This document shows, one piece after another, positions 1-11,576 of a stretch of DNA of 64,000 nucleotides; position 1 is the stretch's first letter, and the number at the start of each line of letters is the position of its first letter. The DNA is from Argentina anserina. Lineage: Eukaryota; Streptophyta; Magnoliopsida; Rosales; Rosaceae. The stretch covers positions 9,362,001-9,426,000 of the forward strand of contig NC_065873.1 in NCBI RefSeq assembly GCF_933775445.1, written 5' to 3'. A program made the translations under genes and the position numbers. The notes beneath the pieces were generated by a model. It saw nothing but the letters and a program-made list of their open reading frames with translations. It had not been told where the DNA came from and did no database searches.

Positions 1-427
1 TTCTTACAAATTAAGTTGGCCCCAGTATATATTATTTACCAAGGATTCTTTACTTAGCGCACTATTACAATAGGTATTAATACAAAATTATTTACACTTA
101 ATAATATCGGCCAACAACCTTAGAATCATTGAATATCTTTTCCATTGTGTGCTTACCTGCTTTATTGATGACACTTGATGCTCCAGAGTAAAGGAAAGAG
201 ACGAGATAAATGTCACTGGATGCATGTATATAGCAGAGATGTTTGTTACTTGATCTTTGTAATGATTTTGTTCTGGGTGCATGTGGAAATTTAATCAAGT
301 TCGTTGTTACATGCTAGTTCAGTAGTCTGCTTATGTACATATATTTTATGACTGATCAACTCCCAGCTTGTACCATGGTAATGCATCTGCTCTGGTCTCT
401 TATATTTGGATCTTAATCATTCTGCAG
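1..427 (+). other. Intron of the DRP3 gene (left part outside window)
   Basis: AT-rich sequence with no reading frame matching dynamins. It ends in a pyrimidine-containing stretch and CAG at 425-427, directly before an exon that resumes DRP3 homology in phase 0. It is read as the intron preceding the first visible exon; its donor lies outside the window. The short open frames here have no family resemblance. Confidence 0.7.
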
Positions 428-3122
428 ATGGACTACATAAATACTTCTCATGCTAATTTTATTGGTGGAAGTAAGGCTGTTGAGAGTGCGTTGCAACAGG
501 TGAAGTCCTCTCGAATTCCTCTGCCCCTTGCCAGGCAAAAGGTATATAGCCATGCTGCTGAGTTATTGTGCAATCGTGTATAGTTTAATTAAGATGATGT
601 CATTTTAGATCTTTTTGTTTTTTCAACTAGGATGGTATAGACTCTGACAAGGCCCCAGCATCTGAAAGAAGTTTAAAATCTAGAGCAATTCTTGGCAGAC
701 AAGTGAATGGAATTTTGCCTGACCAGGTATGCAAAAGTTTGTGTCTTTGCAACATAGTTTTTTATTGGTAAATTATTTACTTTTATTATGAATTTCCAGT
801 TATATCTAAAAGTTAAAGAACACAAAGTAAAAAGTTCCACTGATGTTAACCTAGTCCTTATGGTAATGATTCTTTTTCTTTCTTTCATTGACTAATTGAC
901 AGGGTGTTCGTCCTGTGGCAGATGGTGAAAAAGTTCCACCTGCTGGTAGTATATATGTTTTTTTCCCACTAATTATCACATGCCTTTGCAATTCAACTAT
1001 ATATCTATACGCCACACACATACATGTGTTGGTGTCCGGACATTCACATGATATGTGACTTGAAAAGGAAATTACGCTAAACCATCTTTGGACCTAAATT
1101 CGATGGTGGGAAAGAAAACAACTCTAACTTAAAATTGATTCTTTCTACTGTTGGGTCTAGATTCAAATGAGAGCATAATAGCCTTGTTCATCCTGTATCA
1201 CTGGATCTGTGAACAATGGTGTATTGGTGCATCATAGCATGAAGCGACTGACAAAGTACATTTAAACCTGATGTGTATTTTACTTTGTCACCTGTTGCAA
1301 TGTGATTAGGGGGGCCAAGTGTATCAAATTGGGGAATTTCATCTATTTTTGGAGGGAGTGATAACCGTACGCCTGCTAAAGAAACCTTAATTAACAAGCC
1401 ATATACTGAACCTATCAACCACATGGAACAAGCCATCTCTATGATCCAATTAAGAGAGGTATTTTCTTGTACAATCTTTACTTGGATTATGTGCTTTATA
1501 TCCAATATTGTTGTATCTCTGATATTATTTATTAATCAATTTATGTTTCTGTTTAGCCCCCAACTGTCTTGAAGCCCACAGAAAGCCACTCGGAGCAGGA
1601 GTCGATTGAAATTGCGGTTACAAAACTTCTGTTGAGATCATACTATGACATTGTTAGGAAGAACATAGAGGATTCTGTACCAAAAGCAATTATGCACTTC
1701 TTGGTAATATTGACTAACCCGGATGCACCTGTTTATATTCTGTTTATTTCACCCTCATTTTTCTTTTCTTGGTAATATTGACTAACCCGGATGCACCTGT
1801 TTATATTCTGTTTATTTCACCCTCATTTTTCTTTTTCTTTTTATATTCTATATTTTGAATCTGAACGATTTGATTTAAAGCAACAAATTTTTATTCAAGG
1901 AGCAATATAAATCTTGAATAAGTTATGAAACTTCATTCATTTCCTTGCCCCTTAGTTTTGAGAGCCTCCTCTTTATTCACTTGGCCATTTTGTTTCCAAA
2001 TAATGTTCTTCATCAATGTTGTGCACATGAACCCAATTAAAACCCTGTGAATAAATTAAGTTACAATCGCCATTGCCTTTCAAGTCTACCTTGCATGTTC
2101 TTCTATTTGTCTTTTCATGAATGTGATGAATATTAGGTTACTGTTGTGTAATAAGTCTCGCTGTTATAATTGAACTAAGGATTTCATAATACGTGTTTTC
2201 ATTTATGTATAATAACTATTGTCTGTGGTCAACATGCATCATTCAGGTCAATCATACTAAACGCGAGCTGCACAATGTCTTCATTAAGAAGCTTTACAGG
2301 TAACAAAAAGCTTGTTTTGAATTTCAAATTTTACATCCAGGATCTTGTGTTAGTTTACCCGTCATGACTGCTAATGTTCATGCTATCTATGCTTGCAAAC
2401 AGAGAAAACTTGTTTGAAGAGATGCTGCAGGAACCTGATGAAGTATCAATGAAGAGAAAGCGTACCCGGGAGACCCTCCGAGTCCTGCAACAGGCTTTCC
2501 GGGTACATTATTCATAAAATACTTTTATGCTTTGGATTTTAAAAGTTAATGAAGTATAGAGTTACACAACCATACCTGTATTTTGTGATATCAGCGGCTC
2601 TGCATCCATACATGTCACATGCACATAATTCATGTCATATATATAGGTGAGGTGTCATGCCTTTGAATAGAACTGAAATCTTCAGCCAGCAAAATTACAT
2701 TTGAAAGTACTCTATACCAAGCTTTATTGGTTTGGTAAACCAAATGTGAAAGTTGACATGTTAATTAGTTCACTTGAATATAAGAATGTATGGTCACTGG
2801 ATTTTCAATTACAGCCTACTTATCCTTGTTTTTTATTTGTCGGTAGACTTTGGATGAACTGCCTTTGGAAGCCGAAACAGTTGAGAAAGGTTACAGTATG
2901 GGTGCTGCTGATACGACAGGGTTGCCAAAGATCCATGGATTGCATACATCGTCGATGTACTCCACAGGCAGTCCCAATGACTCTTACTCTTCGCCTAAGA
3001 ACCCAAGGTCCAGAAAGTCATCGCACTCGGGAGAACTCAACTCACCATTTTATGCGAATGCGGATTCCAATGGAAGTGGGCGAATGTACATGCCTGGTCT
3101 ATATCCATCTGTTGATCTATAA
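428..3122 (+). CDS. DRP3: Dynamin-related protein 3, C-terminal 325 residues (5' partial, eight exons)
   Basis: The gene encodes the C-terminal part of a plant dynamin-related GTPase of the DRP3 class, which assembles at constriction sites and drives fission of mitochondria and peroxisomes. Exons I can place with GT..AG borders and continuous frame: 428-541, 631-726, 903-945, 1310-1458, 1557-1703, 2247-2299, 2403-2502, 2847-3122 (TAA at 3120-3122). The first exon carries the end of the middle region (MDYINTSHANFIGG). Exons 2-4 are the variable linker. Exons 5-7 encode the GTPase effector domain (for example KLLLRSYYDIVRKNIEDSVP and NLFEEMLQEPDE). The last 91 residues form a Ser/Pro-rich tail. 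The GTPase domain would lie left of the window. Family length is about 800 residues, so roughly 40 percent is visible. All visible junctions keep frame without a stop, so the gene looks functional. DRP3A versus DRP3B is not decided. Confidence 0.93.
1701..1836 (+). repeat. 68-bp tandem duplication spanning an exon-intron border
   Basis: Two nearly identical 68-bp copies start at 1701 and 1769, both with TTGGTAATATTGACTAACCC. The unit begins with the last three coding bases of exon 5, so it copies the splice donor: GT occurs at 1704 and again at 1772 in the same context. The first donor gives the expected family protein. Confidence 0.9.
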
Positions 3123-3550
3123 TCCGGTCAAGTAGTGCTCCAAATCTTTCAAATAGTGCCGAAGCGTTATATTCATTTTTATTGCTCTGTCCAACTGAAG
3201 GGATAGGTTTTTTCCCATCTGCAGCCCTGCTTGTTGCAAGTGGTTTGTGCAAGTCGGGTATCCGGGCATTGCTTTTTGCAGTGCATATTTTTTCATTGCC
3301 CTTATCATAGCATAGGTTCACAAGTGTTTCTTTTACGGGGATCCAAGAATAATATCGAGATGGACCATTCTCTTATACCCCTCTTACCTATTTTTGTTAG
3401 GATCAGGCATATATCTTTACTTTGAATTTGTCTGCAGGTTGCAACCATGTATCAAATGTAACCAGTATCCAGTGTTCTTTATATGATTTACGATGATGAA
3501 TATGGTTATATTGTTCTCAAAATGGTTAAATGGGGTCCTTGTTTAATGAT
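3123..3550 (+). other. Probable 3' untranslated region and downstream flank of DRP3
   Basis: This follows the DRP3 stop codon. It is AT-rich, with an AATAAT-type near-upstream element around 3350 that could serve polyadenylation. No second gene is visible. The exact transcript end cannot be placed from sequence alone. Confidence 0.45.
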
Positions 3551-4100
3551 GAACCCTAAGACAACGAAAATAATTTCATACCATTGCTATGTTTCCATGT
3601 TGCGGTCACATCGAATGGCTGCATTTTCATTCGTTGAGTATCAATCACATAAATTATAATATGCCTGCTAATGTGGTATAATTTGTATATTGTCTTATAT
3701 GGAAATGTATTCGTTTCAACACTAAGTGTTACTAAGGAAAGATTAATTTGAAAAACTGACTAGGATGTTGTCACTATAATGAAATATGACTACTGTTGAA
3801 AATTTACATAGTACACTAAACCTTATGTAAGACATAACCTCTCTAAGGGCAGTTGTATATAGGAAATGATAATGGGAAAACCAACCGTAAGATGTCATCA
3901 GTATAGGGAAACAATGTCCGGTTAAAATTTTACCTTTTCTCGACGTCGTTTGGGTCTCGATTCACTTGGTCAACCCTTTGTGTCATATTACTTCCTTGAC
4001 ACTAGCCATTTATCAAAATTTATTGGTGTTACCACTTTGATCCACTAGCCATTTATCAAAATTTATTGGTGTTACCACTTTGATCCACTTAGTCAACCCG
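3550..4100. repeat. Dispersed repeat, copy A
   Basis: Shares an ordered series of short blocks with 48780-49280 and 58780-59290: a 'caatgttgcgrtc' block, 'agtatcaatcacat', 'aaatgtattc..ttcaacac', 'gatgtcatcactatagtgaaatatgac', 'aaccttatgtaagac', 'tatataggaaatgat', and an end block 'ttgggtctcgattcacttggtcaacc'. It is non-coding. No terminal inverted repeats or target duplication were recognised, so the class is unknown. Confidence 0.65.
4001..4086 (+). repeat. 43-bp direct tandem duplication
   Basis: Two copies of a 43-bp unit beginning ACTAGCCATTTATCAAAATT start at 4001 and 4044. They sit at the right end of dispersed repeat copy A, just before the copia LTR. Confidence 0.9.
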
Positions 4101-4166
4101 AAGTTAGCGAACAACTTTTAAGAGATATTGAGAGATAATACAAGAGCAATATTTATATAAAAAAAA

Positions 4167-4393
4167 TGTTAAATGAAAAACACTATCATTTTATTAGTGT
4201 GTCTTCATCAAAGTAACTCACGGAGGCAATTAGACAATCAGTTTTGATATTTAGTTAATTGCGGAGCTAAATTATGTAATGTATCAATCAATGTTATTGT
4301 CATTAAGCTGATTAATACTTTCCCTTGTAATATTTTCCATATATAATGGGACTCCATAATAATACGAGTAGATCAATTTTGTTTTACTTTTCT
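4167..4393 (+). repeat. Copia 5' LTR
   Basis: Starts TGTTAAATGAAAAACAC and matches 28189-28414 along its whole length with scattered differences. It contains a TATA-like CCATATATAATGGGACTCC near 4338. The match ends after 'gttttactttt', so the end is placed to within a few bases. No tRNA-Met-type primer binding site is recognisable directly downstream. Confidence 0.85.
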
Positions 4394-5396
4394 ACGCCTT
4401 TAGCTCTATTTTTAGTTTTTAGCCAAAAAAAACACAGAAAACCGTATTTTTTTTTCGGCCGCCGCTAGCTTCGCTAGCTAGCAGCAACACTGCCCAGTTC
4501 TAACAGGCTCCAAATCGGAAACTATTCCCCTATGAAGATCCACGCCGACGCTGGTGCCCAAATGCCGACCATCTTCTGCGCCCAGATGTCGCTTCAGACC
4601 GGTGAGACCAGCAACCCAGATCGGTGCGGCTCAGCCCCTGTAGCACGAATGTCCAATCCCCGATGCCATTTGCAAAATCGATCCCCGACGCCGCAAGCAA
4701 GATCTGTGACGACCCTGATCGAAGATTCACTCCATCGTCACTCCACTATTCCAGATCAGCCAAGATCGTACCAGATTTCTTCTGTTTCGGCAGATCCAGC
4801 GAGCCTGACCTGGACCTGCGACACGCGACCCGCGACTCGTTTCGAAAAAAGAAGAATATTTACCATTTTGGTAAAGTAAGGTTAATTTTTCACAATTTTA
4901 CTTCTTGGTAATTTATAGTAATCATTTACTTTTACAGCCTTAAGAAAATTAAAAAGTGAATGTGAAAGTTTGGTTACTGTTTTTACTATATGTGTTATTT
5001 ATGCATGTCTACAATATGATTTGTTTGCTGGGTTTACTGCATACGTATATGTTATGTTGATGTTGGTCATGTTTTCAATTATACATGTTATTTTCAGAAA
5101 TATTAATTTACGTTTGTGGTATACTTGATAAATTTGTCATACTTAATGACATGCTTGAGAGTTGATTATATGCATGTTATATTGTTTTTTGTCTTTAAAA
5201 TGTTATTATAACCTAGATATTATGTATTTGCCATGATAATGAAAATTCACGCGCTCTACAAAATTTTAAAATCAACTTTGTGATAAAGCATTTTCACAAA
5301 AGCACCGAAAGAAAATATGTGACCACCATGAAATTTGGTCTCGAAATTCAATTCACACTCTTGGAAATTAATACACATTTACCCTTGTTTTTGTAG
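4394..5396 (+). other. Copia leader with a GC-rich island
   Basis: This is the segment between the LTR and gag. From about 4450 to 4850 it is markedly GC-richer than anything around it and begins with the palindromic GCTAGCTTCGCTAGCTAGC. Overlapping open frames of 115 and 95 codons exist but resemble no family I know, and probably reflect base composition. The remainder is AT-rich and ends in TTTTTGTAG just before the gag ATG. The island may be captured host sequence. Confidence 0.5.
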
Positions 5397-6485
5397 ATGG
5401 CTGACTAAACTCGACCCGAGTTTGCCATTTTGGACTCAGAAGGAATTGAGTACCATCGTTGGGTTTCTGATGTTAAAACCATGTTTGTGGGAAATGACTA
5501 CAAAACCACCATTTATCCTCCCACCAACAAAAAAGATGAACCGTCGGCAAAAACCAAAGCCAATGTCCTAATGTTCTTGAGGCGGCATATTACTCAAAGC
5601 TTTGTATGGTAGTACCTTCAGTTCAAAACACTCAAAGAACTATGGGTGCCCTAAAAGGGACGTTTTGGGAACATTCATGACACTTTGCTCCCAGAATTAA
5701 CTGTCCAGTGGAATGAAATCCGCTTACTTGACTACAAAAGGGTTAATGACTTCAACAAGGATATGTTGCGCTTGAAAGCACGTCTCAATTTCTGTGGTAA
5801 GGAACTCACAGAAGATGATATGATCCAGAAAACTCTATCCACTTTTCCTACTTCAACACTTATACTAGCGAACCAGTATAGGTTGGAGTATGACAACAAA
5901 AGAATCACTATCTTCCATAAATTGATCACCATGTTGCAAGTATCTCAGCGTCATGATCAAGTTCTTCTGAACAATAGTGCCAGGCCTATTGGCACAAAGA
6001 AAATTTCCGGGGCTAACTATGGCAAGGTGAAGGATGGAAAAAACTAACGCAAAGGGGACAGGACGTGCTGACCCTTACACACGTAGGGGCAATACACCAC
6101 GTGGAAAGGATATGGAGACCGAGGTATGGGCCGTGGAGGTCCTCCCAATGTATGACGCAAAGATGGTGGTGTAGGTCCTAGTGGCCATAGTGACACTGGA
6201 CCTAGTGGTCACAAAGTGCAAAAGGCACCGAAAAAACCCCAAGCAAAGAGGAAAAGAGTTGGCAATGAACCTTGCTATAGGTGTGGAGACAGTGCTCATT
6301 GGTATAAGAACTGCCAGGTAAGCAACAGAGCAGCAGCCAATTACAAGAGGTATATGGAGTCTAGAGAACAAGAGGCTCACTATATGGAGGAAGAAAGTCC
6401 TGAACCTAATGTCAACCTCACAATTTCAGACTTTAATGGCAAGTTGGACCCTGCCAAATCAAGCGATACTCTACATTTTGATTAA
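5397..6485 (+). pseudogene. Copia gag, nonsense-ridden
   Basis: The capsid-like polyprotein would package element RNA. Starting at ATG 5397, one frame runs to the TAA at 6483-6485 but is broken by several stops (5406, 5610 and about 5655, then further ones between 6045 and 6170). Recognisable pieces include LDSEGIEYHRWVSDVKT near the start, a UBN2-type gag core at 5685-6047, and a zinc knuckle CYRCGDSAHWYKNC at about 6274-6315 that fits CX2CX4HX4C. It ends at DTLHFD. The frame is conserved although coding is lost, which indicates decay by point mutation. Confidence 0.85.
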
Positions 6486-6853
6486 TCTTTTTTATTTATT
6501 TCAAAGTTGAGTGTGAAGGCATAATGCCTCATTTTAATTAGACAATTGGTTTGGTCTTAAACTTTATTTTTCAATAATGGTTTGTTGAATTGGATTTCTA
6601 TGTATGAGACTTATTTTTTATTACTGTTGGATTATTAATAAATTTCAGATTTTATTCTGAAGTATTGAGATTGTTCAAGTTTTAACTTATTATACATGGT
6701 TCGAAAATAACACTATTACTGATGTAAAACAATACATCTATGCAATAAAAGAAAAATATTGGAATGAAAAGTATATTATTCGACCTACGCCAAAATACTA
6801 TAATGAATATGAGACATATTTTTTAATGATTACATCAAAATTTAATTGTAGGA
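6486..6853 (+). other. AT-rich spacer between copia gag and pol
   Basis: About 370 bp without coding similarity separates the gag stop from the protease frame. It ends in AATTTAATTGTAG followed at once by the protease-containing frame, so it resembles an intron 3' end. No convincing donor was located. Confidence 0.45.
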
Positions 6854-7887
6854 ATGAATCGAGGAGAAATAGAGTGCTTAGCGGATTGTGCGACTACCCA
6901 CACTGTATTAAGGAATCGACAATTATTTGTTGAATTAATTCCTTATAATTCATGTTTGTCTACGATGACTGGATCTGACCAAATAGTAAAAGGGCGAGGA
7001 ACTGCCCAATTTTTCTGCCAAATGGCACATTGTTGAAATCACAAAGGTCTATATGCACATAGAGCCCCTCGAACCTTGTTAAGCTTCAAAGATATTCGTG
7101 CCAACAATTACCATCTGAACACTTATTGTGAGAATGAAATTGAATATTTGGGTCTTACTTCTCTTGAATGTGGAAGGACATGCATTTTAGAGAAGATGAA
7201 GAGTCAAGATAATGGATTTTATCTTACTACCATTCGGATTATTGAATCCTATGCTGTGACCAACAATGAAATTTGGGACACTAACTTATACATGCTTTGG
7301 CATGACCGATTAGGACATCCTAGTTGTGACATGATGGTCCGTATTTCAAAGAATTCCCACGGACATCCATTCTTTTGAGGGAAAAATAAAAGGGGACAAA
7401 AATCCAATACAGTGCAAAGTGCTGGTCACACTACTCCAATGCAGTCATTGCCTTTTAAAGCACCAGTTGCGTTCCCTCCCTCTGTGTCATTGACTATTTG
7501 CAAGGCACATCAATCATTTTGCAAAGCCTTCTCTTTAGAAAAAACAGGACGAGACCTTCCTATGCTACGGATATGAAACAAAACATTCCGTTCTTACAAA
7601 GGATACAAGGTGATATTTGTGGACCTATCCACCTAGAATGCAGGTCATTTAAGTACTTTATGGTTCTGGTGGATGCCTCGATACGCTGGTCATATGTTGC
7701 ATTATTGTTCACACAAAATGCTCAATTTGAAAAACTTCTAGCACATATTATTCATTTAAGGGCTCACCACGTTGATCACCCTATTAAGTCTATAAGGCTT
7801 GACAACGCTGGAGAGTTTACTTTAAAATCATTTGATGATTAGTGCATGTCTATTGGGTTTGATGTAGAGCATCTTGTTCCCCATGTG
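6854..7887 (+). pseudogene. Copia protease and N-terminal half of integrase, broken
   Basis: The frame from 6854 has the copia protease-like block LADCATTHTVLRNRQLF, where DCATTH stands in the place of the usual D-S/T-G active site. It is followed, after a stop at 7034-7036, by the pre-integrase region ending MLWHDRLGHPSCDMM. A frameshift near 7550 moves to another frame carrying the integrase core (GDICGPIHLECRSFKYFMVLVD and SIRLDNAGEF, containing the first two catalytic Asp). A stop follows at 7840-7842. The coding similarity is cut after 7887 and resumes at 25415. Confidence 0.85.
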
Positions 7888-9875
7888 TGATGATTGCTCG
7901 ATTATTCGACATCAATATTTAACCCTGTAAGCATCGTAAGTAGTATAAAGCAAGAGGGTATCGTTCACAAACCGGGGATCCAGCCAGGGCTTGGGATCAC
8001 AATATTTAACACGAATTCATAGAGATATAAAAGGTTTGATATAGGTTCGGATTGAGATATAAAAACAGAAAATAAAACCTAAACTAATATATACATGTGA
8101 TCAACCAACCAACACATAAACAATCACCAAAACAATTCACATAGAGAAATCGAAACAAGTCCTATGTCTCCCTTTTTGAGTCATGCCGAGATTAGCTCAT
8201 GAACAACTAAGGTTGGATCATGCAATTTAAGTTCCAAATCAGTAACCTATATGCATAGACACTTTACACATTCAATTCTTGCCACTCGGCTTCATTGAAA
8301 TCTAACATGTTCATCTTACCATACAATCCTAAAGCCATGCATATCGAATTCATCAAGTATGTCACATACTTAACCCCCAATCATGCAATTTCGAAAATCA
8401 TATAGAAAAGAATAAACATGTTCATAGCATAAGTCTTTAATACAATAACCTAAATATCATGCTACAATCGCATACATAACACTTAGGAATCGAAATTGTT
8501 CATACATAGTACACGGCAGAAACCAAAAACAGAAAATCAAAAAAACCAAAACATAAATTCGAATCTTTATATAAATTGAATCAAGTAGCTATTTCATAGA
8601 CAAAATTGAAATAAGATTACACTACACAAATCGCATACTCATCTAAGAACAAGAAAACCAAAAACCGAATTGAAACAAAGAGAGAATCATGGTTACACTT
8701 TATCAATCAATCGATTCTACAAGGTGTAGCCAAGACTTCTAGGGGAATGGAACCTCTTCTCAATCATGCTTGAAGGCTATAGATGAAGGTGGAGAATGGT
8801 GGAATCGGTTTTAGGATTTCTTGGAAGGGTGAAGGATTAATTCGGTAGAGCTAGGCTTGTGATTGTGTGCAAGGTTGATGATCATTTTATGTGGAAATAA
8901 GGTGCTATATATAGAGGAAGAAACCCAAGGGAGGATGGCCACAAAGTCCACAAAGTTGAAACCAAATTGGTTGAGGTTTCCTAGATTCGGTAGATCTGAC
9001 CTTTGTCCCTACTTTCTCTAGAAAATAGATATTGAGATGATTCCAACTGACAATTTCAACTAGACTTCCGTGGCTTTTCATCCATATATCATGCATTTTC
9101 ACAGTCATTTTGAGCTGTCCAGGGGAGCCCGTCAAAGTTGGATAATCTGCACTGCCAGAATTCTGATTTCTATAAGGATTGCATATCTTCTTCCTCCTTT
9201 AATGCTGATTTATTTTGCACAAATTTATTCCTTTGAATTAGGGAGGCAACAAAAGTCTTAATTGTTGCAGCCATGTTTGATTTTTCTTACCTCTCCTCAT
9301 TAAATTTGCTGCATGCCTTCTTTGACTTTCTTGCCTCTTCTCATTTAATTTTCTGCATGACTTCTTTGACATTCTTTGGTGCATGGATTTATGGACATTC
9401 TGATACATATTTGTGATCTATATGCAGGAGGAACAAAGTCTCAAGTTTCCCTCATAGCCCTTGGATCAAAAGCAAATCAATGGCTGAGATAATTCAGCCG
9501 AGTTCACTGGACCTCCGATCACTGATTCGGTCATATCTCCCTGTAGAAATATGATATTGATTTGATTCCAAATCCTACAGAAACTAGACTAACATAGCTT
9601 TCTATTCATATAAGGTACGTCTTCTAACTCGATCGGAGCTATCCAGGGGACCCCGTCGAAGTTGGACTACGAATCTTAACAGCATTTTCATTCTTGCATT
9701 GATTGGGCTTTTAAGTGTATCTTCTAATCTTCTAATCAATTCATCTAAATTCGAAATAGCTCTACTTAGAACATAGAAATGACAAATATGAACCTAAAAC
9801 AACTAAATAAGAAGTAACAAAGCATAAGAATATGGCATATATACATTAAGAACGTCACACTGTGTGCTCCTATCA
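7888..9875 (-). repeat. 3' LTR of the minus-strand gypsy element
   Basis: 1988 bp, bounded by TGATGATTGC and CTCCTATCA as read on the plus strand, so in its own orientation it begins TGATAGGAGCACA. It pairs with 23254-25409. It lacks about 170 bp present there (around 9735). It contains both LTR modules described in the findings, at about 9018-9125 and 9532-9655. Confidence 0.92.
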
Positions 9876-11576
9876 ACAACCCCACACTTAGACTTTGCTA
9901 GTCCCTTAGCAAACACTAAAAAGGGAAATCAAACAGAAAACGAAAACAAAAACAACTAAAACTAACGACAGAACATTCTAATGCCTTCAACATTTTGTCT
10001 CAGAGATCTTCATACTCATAGCATCAAGAATAACACTATCGAAATAGATAAGATGAATTCAATGGTTAATAAACAGGAGATTTCGTTTAACAAGTAAGAC
10101 ATGGCAGAAACAAATGTGATATTAAGCTCCACATGTTCAAAACAAGTTTAAATTCAACTCACAAAGGATATGCACTCCAAATTTTTTCTCTCAAGAACAT
10201 GGCATATGCTTAAAAGCTTTTCACACACAAGAGTTATGAACATAGTGAAAATCGAAAACCTCATGAAAGATACCAATCATATGCACAAATGAGCCCAAAC
10301 CATATGCTTACTCATGAAACAAACTCCACAGATCAAGAGCTACTCATTTTAAGAATCATGCGGATCTTTATAAAAGGGATAGGTTAGGCTCGGCATGGAT
10401 ATATTTTCAAGGTAAAAGGAATCACAAAGGTCATCCTCAAGACTTAGCTGAGCAAAAACATCCACCTTATGTCGCCATACTCCATAAAACAAGGGCCAAA
10501 TATCATCATGTTGGACCCATCCTTCACTTTAAACATTGTGAAAACGAACATGGGCTAAAGTATAACATCATTGAGCCTTTAACAAATACATCACAACTCC
10601 ATATTCACATAAACAACATGTATGCCGAGATCATCATTCAATCTTTTCATTTTTTCTTTCAAGCCGTGCATATATACTTTTTCTTCTTCTTTTTCACACG
10701 GCATCATACAAATTTTCTTTTTCACACTCTTGTCACAGCATTCTTACATACAATAGCATAATCCCACACTTGAATTAAGTCATCACTCCATATTAACATC
10801 CACAAATCGGCTCTGCCAAGCCTCAAAGACAAGGTAGAGATATAACTATTATAAGTAAGGATATAACATGTTGGTAATGAAAGAAAAAGACTTAACGTAG
10901 GCTCAAAGGGGTTAACACTAAGGTGTCCCAAGCAGGGCTCAAATAGGGATATATGGCTTTTTGGCTTTAGTGGTGGAAATCCTAAAAAGATCCAACAATC
11001 CTTTTCAAAATCAGAGTATATTATGACATAAAGTTTTGAAAGTTTCACAAAGTAAGTTCTAGCATTCTCTAGTTCATTGCAATTCTATGGCATATGAATC
11101 GATCTAAATAGATGTAATGAGGTTATAAAGCCAATAAACGATAGAATAAAACTCTCCAAAGAAAGGCACATATATATGGCTCGAATCTCACATAGGTTAT
11201 ATGAATTCAAACAAGTAAGGAACATGCTCATTCAGTACCTAAGTTTCAAAATCCTCATCTACTACATGTTCATACAAAATCTACACATCGATTAACTATC
11301 AAATAACAATAAAGTTCATTTCAATATTATGATCATCTATCAACCATAAATTCAAAGATCAAAACAACAAAATTGAAACACATAAGCATCAAACAATAGA
11401 ATACAACGAATGATGTATACCCCACCCCACACTTAAAACTTACGTTGCCCTCAATGTACAATATGATAAACAACGAAAATTAAAAAGAGATAAGGGATCA
11501 GAAAATGCAAACACTCGTTGATGGCTCCTTCATTGGCTTAAGTTTAGAGTCTATAGCCTAGACTATCTCCAAAACA
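9876..11576 (-). other. Gypsy 3' non-coding region with polypurine tract
   Basis: In element orientation this runs from the end of pol to the 3' LTR. It ends in the conserved tract CTAAGTGTGGGGTTGT (complement of about 9876-9891), the presumed plus-strand primer. A segment at about 10800-11060 is conserved with 19190-19440 and, more distantly, 42970-43270. A 108-codon frame at 11048-10722 is not kept open in the other copies, so no protein is claimed. Confidence 0.7.

Noticed and set aside
4532..4911. Open frames of 115, 95 and 66 codons in the copia leader
   Set aside because: They overlap on both strands in a GC-rich island and match no family. Base composition explains them.
10722..11048. 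108-codon minus-strand frame considered as an envelope-like gene of the gypsy element
   Set aside because: The corresponding DNA in 19190-19440 and 42970-43270 is conserved but not open, and no signal peptide or membrane pattern typical of an envelope is convincing.
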